From: Voacanga thouarsii
Lineage: Eukaryota; Streptophyta; Magnoliopsida; Gentianales; Apocynaceae
NCBI GenBank assembly: GCA_026120185.1
Contig: JANUWF010002207.1
Coordinates: forward strand, 1,116,001-1,180,000
Length of the DNA stretch: 64,000 bases
Reading direction: 5' to 3'
The stretch's first letter is position 1. Each line of letters starts with the position of its first letter. Made by a program: the position numbers and the translations under genes. The notes beneath the pieces are model-generated. The model made no database searches and was not told the DNA's origin. It saw nothing but the letters and a program-made list of their open reading frames with translations. Shown one piece after another: positions 45,498 through 56,470 of this stretch.

Positions 45498-47148
45498 GAG
45501 GAGAGAGTCCATTAGCTTGCTTATTCATATGTTTATTCATTAGAAATCAAAGATTAGAGAAGATGAAGTTGTTTGAACAAACCTACCTTAAAGGTGTTCT
45601 TGAGCCTTCACAAAATTTCTGGTTTTTTATCCAAAAGAGCAAGTTGGATTTTGGAGTGTGATGTTAAAACTGGTATGGATGGACTCCCAGTAGTGTATAG
45701 ATGAAATCTAGAATTTTTAGAAGAAGTTTGAAGTGATTTGGAGGGGTATTAGGCGAAAGGAAGGAGTAGGTGTTCTCGGTGTGCTATTTGTTCTTTAAGG
45801 TTGAAGAGAGTAGAGAGGTTTTGCACAAGGCTGGCCGAATTTCTGAAGGGATTAGGGTTGGCCGACTGCTTGTAGGGTTTTGGTAGATGATTTTCTGGTT
45901 TGGAAGAGAAAAGGAAAGGCTAGTTGTTGAAATCTTTAAAGAATATTTTTGGGAAGCAAATTTGGAAACTAAATATAACAAGAATATGTTTGATTATTGG
46001 AGAGCTTTTGGGAAGCTGCCATGGCCGACTGCTTGTGCAGTATTTCAGCTGGATGAAAGCTGGTTGAAGGAGGCTATGGGTGGCCAAAAATAAAGAGTAT
46101 AATGGTGAAGGAAATGTCCGGTTGTTTGAGGGATATTTTATGGAAGGCTGATAAATTATGGTTGCTGGAATTTTGGTATCCAATCAAGGTATGATTGCAG
46201 TAATTTTTTTGGAAATCTTTTACGGCAGCCATGATTGGATTTTTGTGTAGAATCTTGGGGAAGACAATGGAGTTCAGTTCATGGCTGTTTAAGGGTGGAT
46301 TGTGCAGAAGAAGGGTGGAGTTTCGGCTAGGGCTGAATTAGGAAATAAGCTGGAAAAAAATTCTGCACAGGATCTTCACAAGGGCTGGAATTTTTCTGGG
46401 CAGTTTTAGCTGCCATTTTCCAGCCGATTTACAGTGGATTTGAAGGCCATTTCAGAGGCTTTTCAAGTCTGGTTTCCAGCCTTCTTTATGGACGAAAAAA
46501 TGTGACTAAGATGCTGAACAAAAACTGAAAGAAAACAGCTTCGTTTCGGACCTCCAAAGCTGCGAATTTGCCCAGGGATTTTTCTGTTTTTGCACAACCT
46601 TTGTGCAGTCCGAAAATGGCCAGAAAAAATTCAGGTTTCAAGCTGATCAAAAGGGCCATTTTCTGGTAGAATTTGAGAGGGAATAATGGCTAAGAATTTC
46701 GACACCTTGAAGGCAGAAGAAGCTGGAAAAAGATCAGTTCAATACATGAAAGAAAATGAACCTAGCTAGAGTGAAGTTTTAGAAAGTTCACTAGGGAAAT
46801 TAATTCACTTGGAATCCTTCCCCCTCTTCCATGGTTTCGGTCCATAAGATGTCTTTCACTAAGACATTTTGAACCTCCAAAGCCACAGAACATTGCTGGA
46901 ATTTTTCTAAAATAAAATTGGCTTGAACAAATTGAACAAACTAATGAATTGAGAAATAGAAAAAATTAAGGATCAAGAGGAAATGAATTCCCCTTAGGAA
47001 TTTTGTGTAGGGTAAAAGAGTAGGATTAGGATACTCCTATCATGTCTCTCTTAGGATAACACCTCTACCCTATTCTAAAGCACCTAAGGCCGAAAGTTTC
47101 ACTTCCCAAACAAAAATAAAATTCAATCATGCTATAGCTCTAATGATG

Positions 47149-47202
47149 GAATTTGAACTCAAGACCTCAAGAATTAATTCCAAAGCTCTAACCACTAAAC
47201 CA
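47149..47202 (-). promoter_or_regulatory. tRNA-like box A/box B pair in the T2 LTR
   Basis: The minus strand has box A-like TGGTTTAGTGG (47202-47192) and, 32 bases on, box B-like AGTTCAAATTC (47159-47149). It lies about 250 bp from the LTR 5' end. Confidence 0.5.
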
Positions 47203-47455
47203 CAATAACTCTTGTTTTTATTTTCTCCCTAAAATATTTTTCCTATTTAATCCTCAAGCTATCTCCCCATTTTCACCTCAAGTAAAAATTACAATTTTGC
47301 TCTTCTCACTCAATACTCACAATTAAGCCTTCGAGACAAAAAAAACACAAATTTAAAGCACATAAAATCATATAAAAATATATTTAAACATGCAATAATT
47401 ATATGATATGCATCCCAACCCCCTCACTCTAAGGTTGGTTATGACTGGGGTTTCA

Positions 47456-47467
47456 TATCCTCCCCTC
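47456..47467 (-). other. T2 polypurine tract
   Basis: The minus strand reads GAGGGGAGGATA directly before the 3' LTR, preceded by GGGACGAAATTC, a common phrase at this place in Tekay/Del elements. Confidence 0.85.
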
Positions 47468-47499
47468 ATTAGAAGAATTTCGTCCCAAAATTCAAGCAT

Positions 47500-48637
47500 A
47501 CCTCTATTTCAGCTCGGGATACTTCCATTTAACCCACTCTTTTGATTCTCATGTGGCATCTTGCGTGCCATAATGCTTCCACTGAACCTTGACCGTCGGT
47601 ATCTGTTTGTTTCGGAGAGTCTTGACACTACGGTCTAATATTCGTACAGGCTTCTCCACATAGTTCAGATATGGCTGCAACACTAACGTCTCATCATTCA
47701 AAACATGACCGGGATCAGCATTGTACTTCTTCAGTTGTGACACATGAAACACATCATGGATTCCCGTAAATCCATCTGGCATGTCCGATCGGTATGCTAC
47801 CGTCCCAATCCTCTCCTTAATCGGAAACGGCCCCAAATATCTTGGATTCAACTTTCCGCCCTTCGGATGCTTCAAAATTCCCATATTCAGCGTCAGTTTC
47901 AAAAATACGCTATCCCCAACTTGAAATTCCAATTCTCTTCGCCGGTTGTCTGTATAGCTCTTCTGTCAGCTCTGAGCTGCTTTTAACCTTTCCTTGATCA
48001 ATTTCACTTTATCTAACATTTCTTTGACACAGACTTCTCTGGTTTTGCTCACATGACCATCTTCCGACCAACTCCAGTACAGTAGTACCTGACATTTGCG
48101 CCCATACAAAGCCTCATACGGTGCCATCCCAATTGAGGCTTGGTAGCTATTATTATATGATAGTTCAGCATATGGTACACACTCTATCCACTTGTCCTTG
48201 AAGTCCAAAACACAAGCTCTCAGCATATCTTCTAATATTTGAATAACCCTTTCTGACTGCCCATCAGTCTGCGAATGAGTCATCGTGCTGAATTTCAGAC
48301 TCGACCCCATCGCTTCCTAAAACTTTCCCCAAAATTGAGATGTAAACCTTGGGTCTTGGTTTGACACTATGCTCGAAGGCACTCCATTCAGTCGGACTAT
48401 CTCTCGAACATAAGTCTGAGCCAACTTCTCCATGAGTCCCTCACATTTACCGGTATGAAATGGGCCGACTTAGTCAGTCGATCCACCACTACTCATATGG
48501 CGTCCTTCTGGGTCATTGACATGGGAAGTCCGGTGACAAAATCCATAGTCACCTCCTCCCACTTCCATTCTGGTACTGGCAATGACTACAATAGTTTTGC
48601 AAACTTCTTATGCTCCACTTTGACTTTCTGGCACCTG
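47500..48637 (-). pseudogene. T2 integrase with GPY/F module and chromodomain
   Basis: From right to left on the minus strand: [16 protein letters not shown] (first core Asp, about 48570), [25 protein letters not shown] (second Asp, about 48340), MTHSQTDGQSERVIQILE (core Glu; frame 47966-48310), and YNNSYQASIGMAPYEALYGR. The frame 47549-47932 has MEFQVGDSVFLKL and NPRYLGPFPIKERIG (GPY/F). A chromodomain follows, beginning YVEKPVRILDRSVKTLR and ending KVQWKHYGTQDAT, where a stop replaces the following tryptophan. Several stops and frame changes break it. The zinc finger and everything upstream are missing. Confidence 0.9.
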
Positions 48638-48867
48638 CTTGACCATAATGGACCCGTGCCTAGTCCCTTGGTTGGCCTTGGCACCAGGTGCATTCTAGAA
48701 TTATTCACTTTTTGCTCGAATTCAACTAAAATATGCACAAATTTGCCAAAAACACTTTTCACAAGAAATATGTCTAATAGGAAGGAATATGCCTAGTTAT
48801 TATAATAAATGTATCACAAAACAATCTTAAATAACTCAAAAAATAATGGTGATTTTAGCCTCTATCA
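48638..48867 (-). mobile_element. Remnant of the G2 5' LTR
   Basis: From TGCTTGACCA on it matches 26265-26492 of the G2 3' LTR and ends in the same CTATCA terminus before the ATAAC duplication. Only the first 230 bp of the LTR (in sense) survive. Confidence 0.9.
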
Positions 48868-50586
48868 ATAACCTTTATCGATGATTATTCATGATATGGA
48901 TATTTGTATTTAATGAAATATAAATCTGAAGCTTTTGAAAAGTTCAAAGACTTCAAGAATAAAGTAGTGAAATAGCTTGGAAAAAAATATTAAGACTCTA
49001 AGATCTGATTCAGGTGGTGAATATTTATGCAAGAGTTTCAAGATTATCTTAGAGATAATGGTGTATCATCTCGATGGATTCCACTACATACATCTCAAAA
49101 TAATGGTATATCTAAGAGAAGAAATCGAACCCTTCTAGACATGGTATAGGCATTGATGGTTTTTGCAGACTTACCAAAATCGTTTTGGGGGTACGCACTA
49201 AAGACTTCTGTTTATGTTTAAAAGTGTTCCATAAAAAACGGTTGATACTACCCTATTTGAGATGTTCCTTGGCAAGAAACCAAAGTTATCTCACTTGAAA
49301 GTATTGGGTTACTCTGCCTTTGTGAAAAAGTCACAGTTAGACAAACTTGATAGTAAGCCTAACAAGTGTTTGTTTATGGGTTATCTGAAAGAATCTTTCA
49401 GATATTACTTCTATCTCTTTTCGAAAAATAATGTATTTGTTTCGTAACATACTATCTTCTTAGAAAAGGAGCACATGCTTAAAGAGGACAGTAGGAGTAA
49501 AATTGAACTTAGTAAAGTTCAAGAAGAAGAAACAAACAATGGTCAACCTCTTATCGCACTTCAATTGAGAAAATAGATGAATCTTCAACTACACAAGAAC
49601 CTCGAAGGTCGAGTAGGATACATGTGGCACGTGAGAGATATGGATTTCCTATTAGTGACCATAATGACATATTGCTTATAGATGATGATGAGCCTACTAC
49701 TTACAAGGAAGTTCTAAACAGTTCAGAATCTGACAAATGCCTTGAAGCCATGAAATCAAAGATGGATTCTATGTATGACAACCAAGTATGGACACTGGTT
49801 GATCCCTGCAAAGAAATTAAACCTGTTAGGTGCAAATGGGTTTTCAAGAAGTAAACTGACATAGATGGTAACCTACTTGCCTATAAAGCACAGCTGGTGG
49901 CTGAGGGTAATTGTTACCAGCATGGTATTGACTACAACGAAACCTTCTCATGAGTAGCAATGTTGAAATCCATCAGAATAGTCCTAGCCATTGCCGCTCA
50001 TTATGATTATGAGATTGGCAAATGGACATGAAAATAGCTTTCCTAAATGGAAACCTAACTGAGAAATGTATATGATACAACTTGAGGATTTCATATCCAA
50101 TGATAGCATAAAAGTGTACAAGCTACAAAGGTATATTTATGGACATAAGTAAGCTTCCAGGTGTTGGAACATCCGTTTAGATGAAACAATCAAAGTGTTT
50201 GATTTCATTCAAAACATGGATGAATCATGTGCATACAAGAAGGTTAGTAGGAGTGCAATTGTTTTTCTATCACTTTATGTAAATGACATATTGCTAATAG
50301 GAGATATTGTATCTATTCTTTATTATGTAAAAAGCTATATTGATATTGGTTTCCAAACTGATAATAATGACTATGAGTCACAATCAGGCTCTGTGTTCAA
50401 TTTCAGTGTTATCATTTGATTTATGAAATCATTGATAGAAAAGATGAAAAAGATAGAAAAATTTCCCACGGATGAGAACATAGCTGACCCGCTTACAAAA
50501 GCACTATTCCAATAGAAACATAATAGACATGTTGAGTCATTCAGTATTAGATACATGAATAATTGGTTCTAGTGCAAGTAGGAATT
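48868..50586 (+). pseudogene. Copia B1 pol, second part: integrase, reverse transcriptase, RNase H tail
   Basis: Resumes the integrase cut at 25026 with FIDDYSRYGYLYLMKYKSEAF. A fragmented integrase follows, including KTLRSDSGGEYL (second core Asp). Open frames at 49262-49447 (KLSHLKVLGYSAF, FMGYLKE), 49624-49854 (NSSESDKCLEAMKS, RCKWVFKK) and 50195-50419 are the linker and reverse transcriptase. The polymerase site reads YVND, as in B2 (about 50276-50290). A deletion near 50330-50420 removes most of RNase H, leaving NIADPLTKAL near 50480. A purine tract GTGCAAGTAGGAATT precedes the LTR. Confidence 0.88.
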
Positions 50587-50974
50587 TGTTAGTGTTATGC
50601 CCTAGAGGCAATCACATGTATTCTATTTATTGTGCATTATTAAATAAAACAAGGCATTTTTTATCTTTCAATTGGTTTTATTTATGATTTTTGTGTAAAA
50701 TGACTGTTAGATAAAGTTCCAAGTGCAATACTATGTTATGGAAATCATGATAGAGATCATGATGTGGGGTTCCTACAATACTAGATAGTGTTCGTACTTA
50801 AATTATCTCTAATCGTGGTGTTAATGAGATTGGACATTATTAATGTGCTAAGACTAGCACGTGTTATAGTTCCTAATTTGATCAGCCGGTCATTCTCATA
50901 TGCCTGAGTATTCTGATACTCAAAGTTAACATGTGGATAATTACTACTTGAACAAATACATTAGATGACCTGGG
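50587..50974 (+). mobile_element. B1 3' LTR, truncated
   Basis: Begins TGTTAGTGTTATGCCCTAGA and follows the B LTR for 388 bp to TTAGATGACCT. It breaks off there and G4 sequence begins, so about 1.4 kb of LTR is missing. Confidence 0.9.
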
Positions 50975-52290
50975 AAACCTCCTGTGCATCCCTTGTTCCT
51001 TGTTTTAAAAGAAAAATTGTTGGAAAAGTGTTCCTATCCCTTGCTTTTGTCCTCGTTTGAGTCTTTTATTTCTTTTTTATGTAATTTTCTTCTTTTTCCT
51101 ATACTAGGTTTCTATTTTTGCATTTTTCCTTATGTTATTTTTCATTAGGACTTTTTCTTTAGGGCATACACTTAACATTCTAACAATTTCTTCTATCCAA
51201 CTTCGATGCTTTCTTATGACTACAAATAGTTGCAACTTGTTGAGTTTTAATTGGCATTCAACAATCATGGAGTTTGTTTCTTCATTGGGAAGTATTTGGT
51301 TTTGCTCTACCTTTATTTTCTTTGTCTTTTTTGTCTATGTTTTATTGTCTAATTTTTGTCCATTGAGAACAATGTTCAGTTTAAGCGTGGGGAAAGGAAA
51401 TTCAATAAAATTTTCTAATTCTTTTTTTGGGAAAATTTTTTGCAATTCATGAACTTTTTGGATAAACAATCAGTGGTGCTATTTCTTTTCTTTTTACATT
51501 GAAAAATGTCTTGATGTTTATTTGGTTGAGTTGATTTTTGAAAAGCTTTTTTATTAGGATGAATATATGTAAGTCCTCTGGATTTAGTTTAACCTTGTTT
51601 ATTTCTTAATCGATATATGATATTGATAAATTCAAGGAAACAGTGTGATAATGTATAACTATAGGTTAAATGCTAATTTGTGTTGAAAAAATATCTAAAC
51701 TAGTCCTAATGTTGGGCTAAAGTAAATAGGATATGTAGTTGGTTCCTAAATAGCACCTACCAAGTAGAAAAAAGGTAGATGTTTCCCAAATAGCATCTAG
51801 CGGAGAGGAAAAAAAGAGAGGAAAAAAACGAAAACAGTGAAGAGAGAAAAAAGAATGAGAGAAAATTTGTATGTGTATTCTTCATCTTTTCTTAAGAAAA
51901 AAAATACATTGAGTGAAAAAAAAAAAAAAAAGGAAGGGATGCAAGTGCCCATTCTGGTTGTGTTACCTTGAGAGAAAATAAACTCTTAGGTTGCTACCCA
52001 ATTTGTAGTAGTTTAGATGAGTACAAAGTATATAAACTTGAATTTGTTATATGTCCTTAACTTATATGATTTGCATTATTTATATATTTTGATAAAAGAA
52101 ATGAGTGGAATACATTAATTAGATATGAACTTATTTAAGATAACTTCAATTACCTTAGATATTTTTTTATCTAATGTATAACTTTATGATAGTGGCTAAT
52201 TGGTCTATATTTTTTAAATCATTAGTTCTATATTTATGTGACTTCATGTTTAGATGACTACTGGTTATCACTTTTTACTATTTTTTGTGT
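50975..52290 (+). mobile_element. G4: 3' non-coding region of an Athila-like element
   Basis: Block 51361-51398 (CATTGAGAACAATGTTCAG then TTTAAGCGTGGGGAAAGG) is the counterpart of G1 14897-14936 and G2 27551-27594. The surrounding T-rich sequence before it, and the poly-A and duplicated AAATAGCA-CTA units (51746-51815) after it, parallel the G1 and G2 layout. No pol remains. Its left edge is the break at 50974; its right edge is uncertain. Confidence 0.6.
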
Positions 52291-52559
52291 AGGATTCATG
52301 GACTGAAAAGATACAAGAAAAGATGTGAAAAGTTGTCAAAAAAGTTGAAAAAGATCAAAACAAAAGGCCACATGAATTGGTTGGTTCAATAGAACTGGCA
52401 CTAACCAATTACTATTAAAAAAGAGCCAAAGGGGAGCAATTTTCGAGCCTAGATAGAAAGGAGCCAATAGCCAGTGTACCCCACTTCTTAAGTATTTAGT
52501 GAATACAATAATTATTGAAGAAGAAATATATATATATATATATATAATATTTCTATAAT
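52291..52559. other. Unassigned, possibly G-type LTR start, with (AT)n
   Basis: Contains GTGTAGGATTCATGGACTG followed by A-rich sequence, a weak GGTTGGTTC...GGCACTAACC palindrome (52378-52407) and (AT)11 at 52525-52546. This could be the LTR of G4, but I see no firm boundary. Confidence 0.3.
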
Positions 52560-52959
52560 ATTCCGTTAATTATGGAAGAAATAGGTCATTAAGGTAAGCT
52601 TTGGTGGGACATGGCATTAAGGTTTTGGTGGGCCATGTTGTTAGAAATTTGGTGGGGCCGAAGATGTTGTTAAAATGGTGGCCCACCATATGTAATGGAA
52701 ATTAGACAATTGTTAATCAAGTTTTGGCCATGAGAAATGTCATTTGACTAAGTTTGATTAATCCAAGTTTCTACCAACTTCTAATGTCTTCTAAAACCTT
52801 CCATGACTTTCTTACACCTTCTTTTACTTTTCACAAGCTTCTATTGTATTCCAAAACATTCTAGAGCAGCCAAGTCATGAAGAAAACAATACAAAAGAAA
52901 GAAGAATAAAAGAAAATTGGGAGAAGAGAGAAAAAGGCCATGAGAAGGGAAATCCGAGA

Positions 52960-52976
52960 AGATGAAGAAAAGAAAG

Positions 52977-53014
<38 letters not shown>

Positions 53015-53170
53015 AAGAAAGAAAGACCGAGTGAAAGAAGAGAAGAAAGGAGGAGAAAGAAAAGAAAGAGTAAACCAGAGGAACAAGGAAGGAAAAGAAA
53101 GAGAAAGGAAAAGAAAATCGGGAGAGAAGAGAAAACAAAGCCGAAAAAAAGAAAGGAGAAAAAGGTTGGC
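52960..53170. repeat. Purine-rich low-complexity tract with (GA)15
   Basis: About 210 bp almost purely A and G on the plus strand; (GA)15 at 52981-53010 followed by GAAA repeats. The Lys/Glu/Arg-rich and Ser/Phe-rich open frames over it are composition artefacts. Confidence 0.9.
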
Positions 53171-54210
53171 TACTTTGAAAGCTTAATTTTGCTCCCTCAA
53201 GTAAGGTTTGTTTACCTTATTAGAAATTATGTTAATTTTAACATAATGGATAGCTATTATGGCTAAAATTATATGCTTGAATAGATGGAATCTTGGAAGG
53301 ATATTGTAATGGAAAATATTACGAAGCTATTTATTGTGGAAATAAACAAAGTAATAGTTGTGCAATTTGTGAATACTCTTTGAATTGAGATGACTATCAA
53401 TTGAGATGATTGATCTTAAACACATTTTAGAATGATAAGAAGGGTTTGGAGTAGGTTTTTTGGGATTTTGGTTGCTAAAGAACCACATTGTATACATTGT
53501 ATTAAAACTGGCAAAGCTGCTATTAAGAAGGGATAAAAATTCTTGTATGCAGCCTTTGAGAAAATAACATGATTTAGATGATTGGGGGTACCAGGAGGTA
53601 AAGCCATCTAAAACATCATAATTAAGATGTTAAAGAAGGCCTTGGAGAGATTAAAGATGATAGGTTATGTTGAAGAATCTATAGGAAAAACCTAAGTGAT
53701 ATTACACCTTGAAAAGCTTTGTTTTGTTACACTGATAAGTACTATAGATTCACAGCAATAACTAAACAAAATGAAGAAGAATATTAACGTCCAATGAGTT
53801 GGAATTTATAGAGAAATGTCACAGTGACGTTTTAGGGCAAGTTTAACCTCATTTGGATAATATGATCAAAAGTTATGAAGTAAATACGGTAAGAGGTTAT
53901 AAGAGAGATTAAATTTCTGTTTTGCTATAATTGAGATTAATGAATGTTTGGGATAACTTATGGCTAGAAACATAAGATTAGAAAGGAATAGGTGGTTATC
54001 TATTTATATTGCTCAGTATATTATTGCGCAGACTTTATTTATATGAAGTTATAGCGACAACATTCATTAGTACATCTTAAAAGTATTTGTATTATATTTA
54101 CGGTGTTATATCCCATACTAAATAAGAAATACATTACTATTCTAAATGAAGCTGACTTATAGAATTCATAAACTAATAGGGACAAATAAGCAATGATAGT
54201 TAATCAAGGT

Positions 54211-54480
54211 GAGCCCTTCTATTTTATAAGCATTACTTTAGCTGGCGTTTTTCTAAAATATTTCAATTTTAGCATTTTATTCAATAGTCTTATGAATTAG
54301 GGATATTGTGAGTCCCTCTATTTTATAAATACCGCTTTAGCTAGTGTTTTTCTCAAATGTTTGAACACGAGCATCTATTCGGTAGCCTTATAAATCATGA
54401 ATATTATGAGTCCCTCGATTTCCAGCTCTATTTAGCCGAGTGTTTTTCCGATCAAATTGAGCACGAACTTTTATGAATAA
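54211..54480 (+). repeat. Degenerate tandem repeat, period 98-99 bp, nearly three copies
   Basis: Units begin GAG(C/T)CCCT at 54211, 54310 and 54408. They share TATTTTATAA, TTTAGC-(G/A)GTGTTTTTC and a GAGCA(T/C) segment. The third copy is partial and more diverged. Confidence 0.75.
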
Positions 54481-54521
54481 CTACTCTTTATCAAGGAAAT
54501 ATTTTTCTATCGTTGAGCATA

Positions 54522-56470
54522 TGTTGGTTATAACTTTATGCTAGAGTCGTGCTAAAGAGCTAATCATTTGTACGATGCATTCTGCATATTTATTGGTAAA
54601 AAAACATTCTTTATCTTTCAGATTAATTAATGATTTTGCGTATATGTATATAAAACAGTTAGATAAAGTCCTAAGCACATAGTAAAGGGTAAAAAAAATT
54701 ATGATAGAAATCATAATGTGAGATTCCTACTATCCTATGTTGTAGTTGTGTGCTTAAATTATTTCTAGCCATAGTATTAGCAAGATGGGACATCATTAAT
54801 GTGCAAAGACTAGTACGTGTTATACTTCTTGTTTTAATCAAGTGGTTGTTCTCACATCCATTAGTATTGTGATATTTAAAGTTAACATGTGGATTCTTGT
54901 TAATCAAATAAGTTCATATGACATAGCTATGAGCTGATCATGTAGATAACTATTTAGTGCTAGTAATAGAATCCCGTTATAGCTAACATGCAAGTATATC
55001 CTTAGACTTGAGATTTTCAGGGTACTTTGTTTACTGAGCATTGTACTTTGATTCTAATATTTGAAGTTTCATATGAAACTGCCTATAGGATGGATATTGC
55101 ATACAACGTAAAGTAAATAAAAGTAGTTGAGAAGATTAATAAAAGATTCATCACTTATAATAGTAGGGTCATATATCTTACGACCATTTGTCTAACAATC
55201 ATTACCCGAGAAGTCCTAGGCCAAGGCGACAATGTATTGGAAATAATTTCAGTTGAAACACATGTTGAGTAATAGATTCTAGAACAAGTACTAATAAATT
55301 TAGGTTAGAATTAATTATATTCTAGTAGGAGCTGTCACTAATTCCATACATTAAACCGAATAATATATAGTATGATGAAAGGAATTTATTGCACTGATTG
55401 TTTGCTATTCATAGGTTCATATCAAGCCAATTAACTTTCTAAACTTTTGGGTGGTCATGACGGATTACTAGATGCCGCTTTTGATATGCTAAATATAGAT
55501 TTTTTTTAATTTAAAAATTAATAAATTTTTATAATTAGAATTAATAAGTTAATTCTAATTATTTATGGATTATTAATTCCATTATGATTAGAGTTAAACT
55601 AATTGACTGGAAAATCAAATAGGTCACACATAATAGAAGATTTAGTACTTAAGATATTATATGATAATATTATATGGTTAATTTGTTAAAAGAAATAATA
55701 ATTTTGCACTAAATATAAAGTCTTATAATTAGTTAGGTGAAATTACAAGTACAAAAACTCCTGCGGCTGAATTATATACTTGTTATAACTCATGGCCAAA
55801 TTGTAATTTTCTAAACTTGAGCCCTTATTTTGGAAAAATGGCTAACATTGTTTTCTTGACAGCTTTAGGGAATTCTTTCCTAAAAGGTTTAGGAAAAATG
55901 ATCCGTGGTTTTCTTAAACACCGTTACAAGAACATGTATAAATATACATGTGCAAATTGTACACCGGTTTAACGTTTTTATGAAAAACTGAAAATGCCTT
56001 TTTCCTCTTCATTATTTCTTCGAAACAAATTGATTCCAATGCTACCACATTAAGGTTTTTATGATTCCTACGCTTAGAAAAATTCCTACGCTTGGGATTT
56101 CAGTGATTCATGATTGAACGAATATAGAAAGGGTACCTGCGTGTGAAGGAAAATTTTAAAATCCACGCTTTTGAGGTAGCGAGTTTTCTTCCCTCTCCTA
56201 AACCGTTTAATTACATACAAGTGATTCTATTGCATGGATTTTGTTTTATTTTTCACAACTCATTATTTGATTTTATATGATCTAAATCCAACACTTCATT
56301 ATATAATATGTATTTATAATGTTCTTTACTAAAAAGCTACATTTGGTATAGAAGAGCATAATCATGCTGATTTTGCTCTAGTTACTTGCAAAACAATTCC
56401 TGCACAAATTGAAAAGCTTGTTTGTTATTGATCTATGTTGACATATTGCGTTAATCTTTTAGCATTATGT
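54522..56470 (+). mobile_element. B3: old B-type copia LTR with primer site and leader fragment
   Basis: 54522-56341 (1820 bp) follows the B LTR in plus sense, from TGTTGGTTATAACTTTATGC through TTAGATAAAGTC, CATGTGGATTCTTG and GGTGGTCATGACG to AAAAGCTACA. TTTGGTATAGAAGAGC at 56342 is a mutated tRNA-Met primer site, followed by about 100 bp of leader. The remaining element is absent. It is clearly older than the B LTRs at 36-43 kb. Confidence 0.75.

Larger units (their letters stand above)
43111..47455 (-). mobile_element. T2 3' LTR, 4.3 kb
   Basis: Runs TGTAATACTTGC to GGGGTTTCA (TGAAACCCC...TATTACA in sense). It is collinear with T3 (61055-64000) and T1 (1-3637). It contains (GA)22 at 45451-45494 and a tRNA-like box pair at 47149-47202. 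It is long even for this lineage. No coding frame; short open frames are chance. Confidence 0.9.
43111..48637 (-). mobile_element. T2: Tekay/Del-like chromovirus, 3' part
   Basis: A minus-strand gypsy element inserted in the B2 LTR. It has a 4345-bp 3' LTR (43111-47455), purine tract, chromodomain, GPY/F module and integrase core. It then breaks at about 48637 in the integrase N-terminal region and joins the remnant of the G2 5' LTR. It is the youngest layer of this nest. The chromodomain identifies a chromovirus, which is thought to target heterochromatin. Confidence 0.9.
25027..48867 (-). mobile_element. G2: Athila-like gypsy element with nested insertions, inside copia B1
   Basis: A minus-strand element. 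The 3' LTR is at 25027-26492, the internal region at 26493-31226, and a remnant of the 5' LTR at 48638-48867. Everything between 31227 and 48637 belongs to later insertions (G3, the solo T LTR, B2, T2). The ATAAC duplication fixes both outer ends. Part of gag, the primer site and most of the 5' LTR were lost. G2 is better preserved than G1. Confidence 0.9.
52560..54521 (+). mobile_element. TX: diverged T-like LTR, left part
   Basis: It has several features of a Tekay/Del LTR in plus sense: a GGTGGGCCA-rich stretch (52600-52690), a long purine tract (52960-53170), then CCCTCAAGTAAGG (53197-53209), similar to the T2 sense strand near 45330. A sequence of the type AGGGCAAGTTTAACCTCATTTGG follows near 53834. 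It is much more diverged than T1-T3. It continues at 58183 after two B-type LTRs. Family assignment is by resemblance only. Confidence 0.45.

Noticed and set aside
51132..51452. 106-codon hydrophobic frame that could be an env-like protein
   Set aside because: T-rich 3' region of an Athila-like element; the hydrophobicity follows from Phe/Leu codons in T-rich DNA, and G1 and G2 have no equivalent frame.
52940..53266. 108-codon Lys/Glu/Arg-rich open frame, plus overlapping Ser/Phe-rich frames on the other strand
   Set aside because: Produced by a 210-bp purine tract with (GA)15; no start context, domain or homologue in the window.
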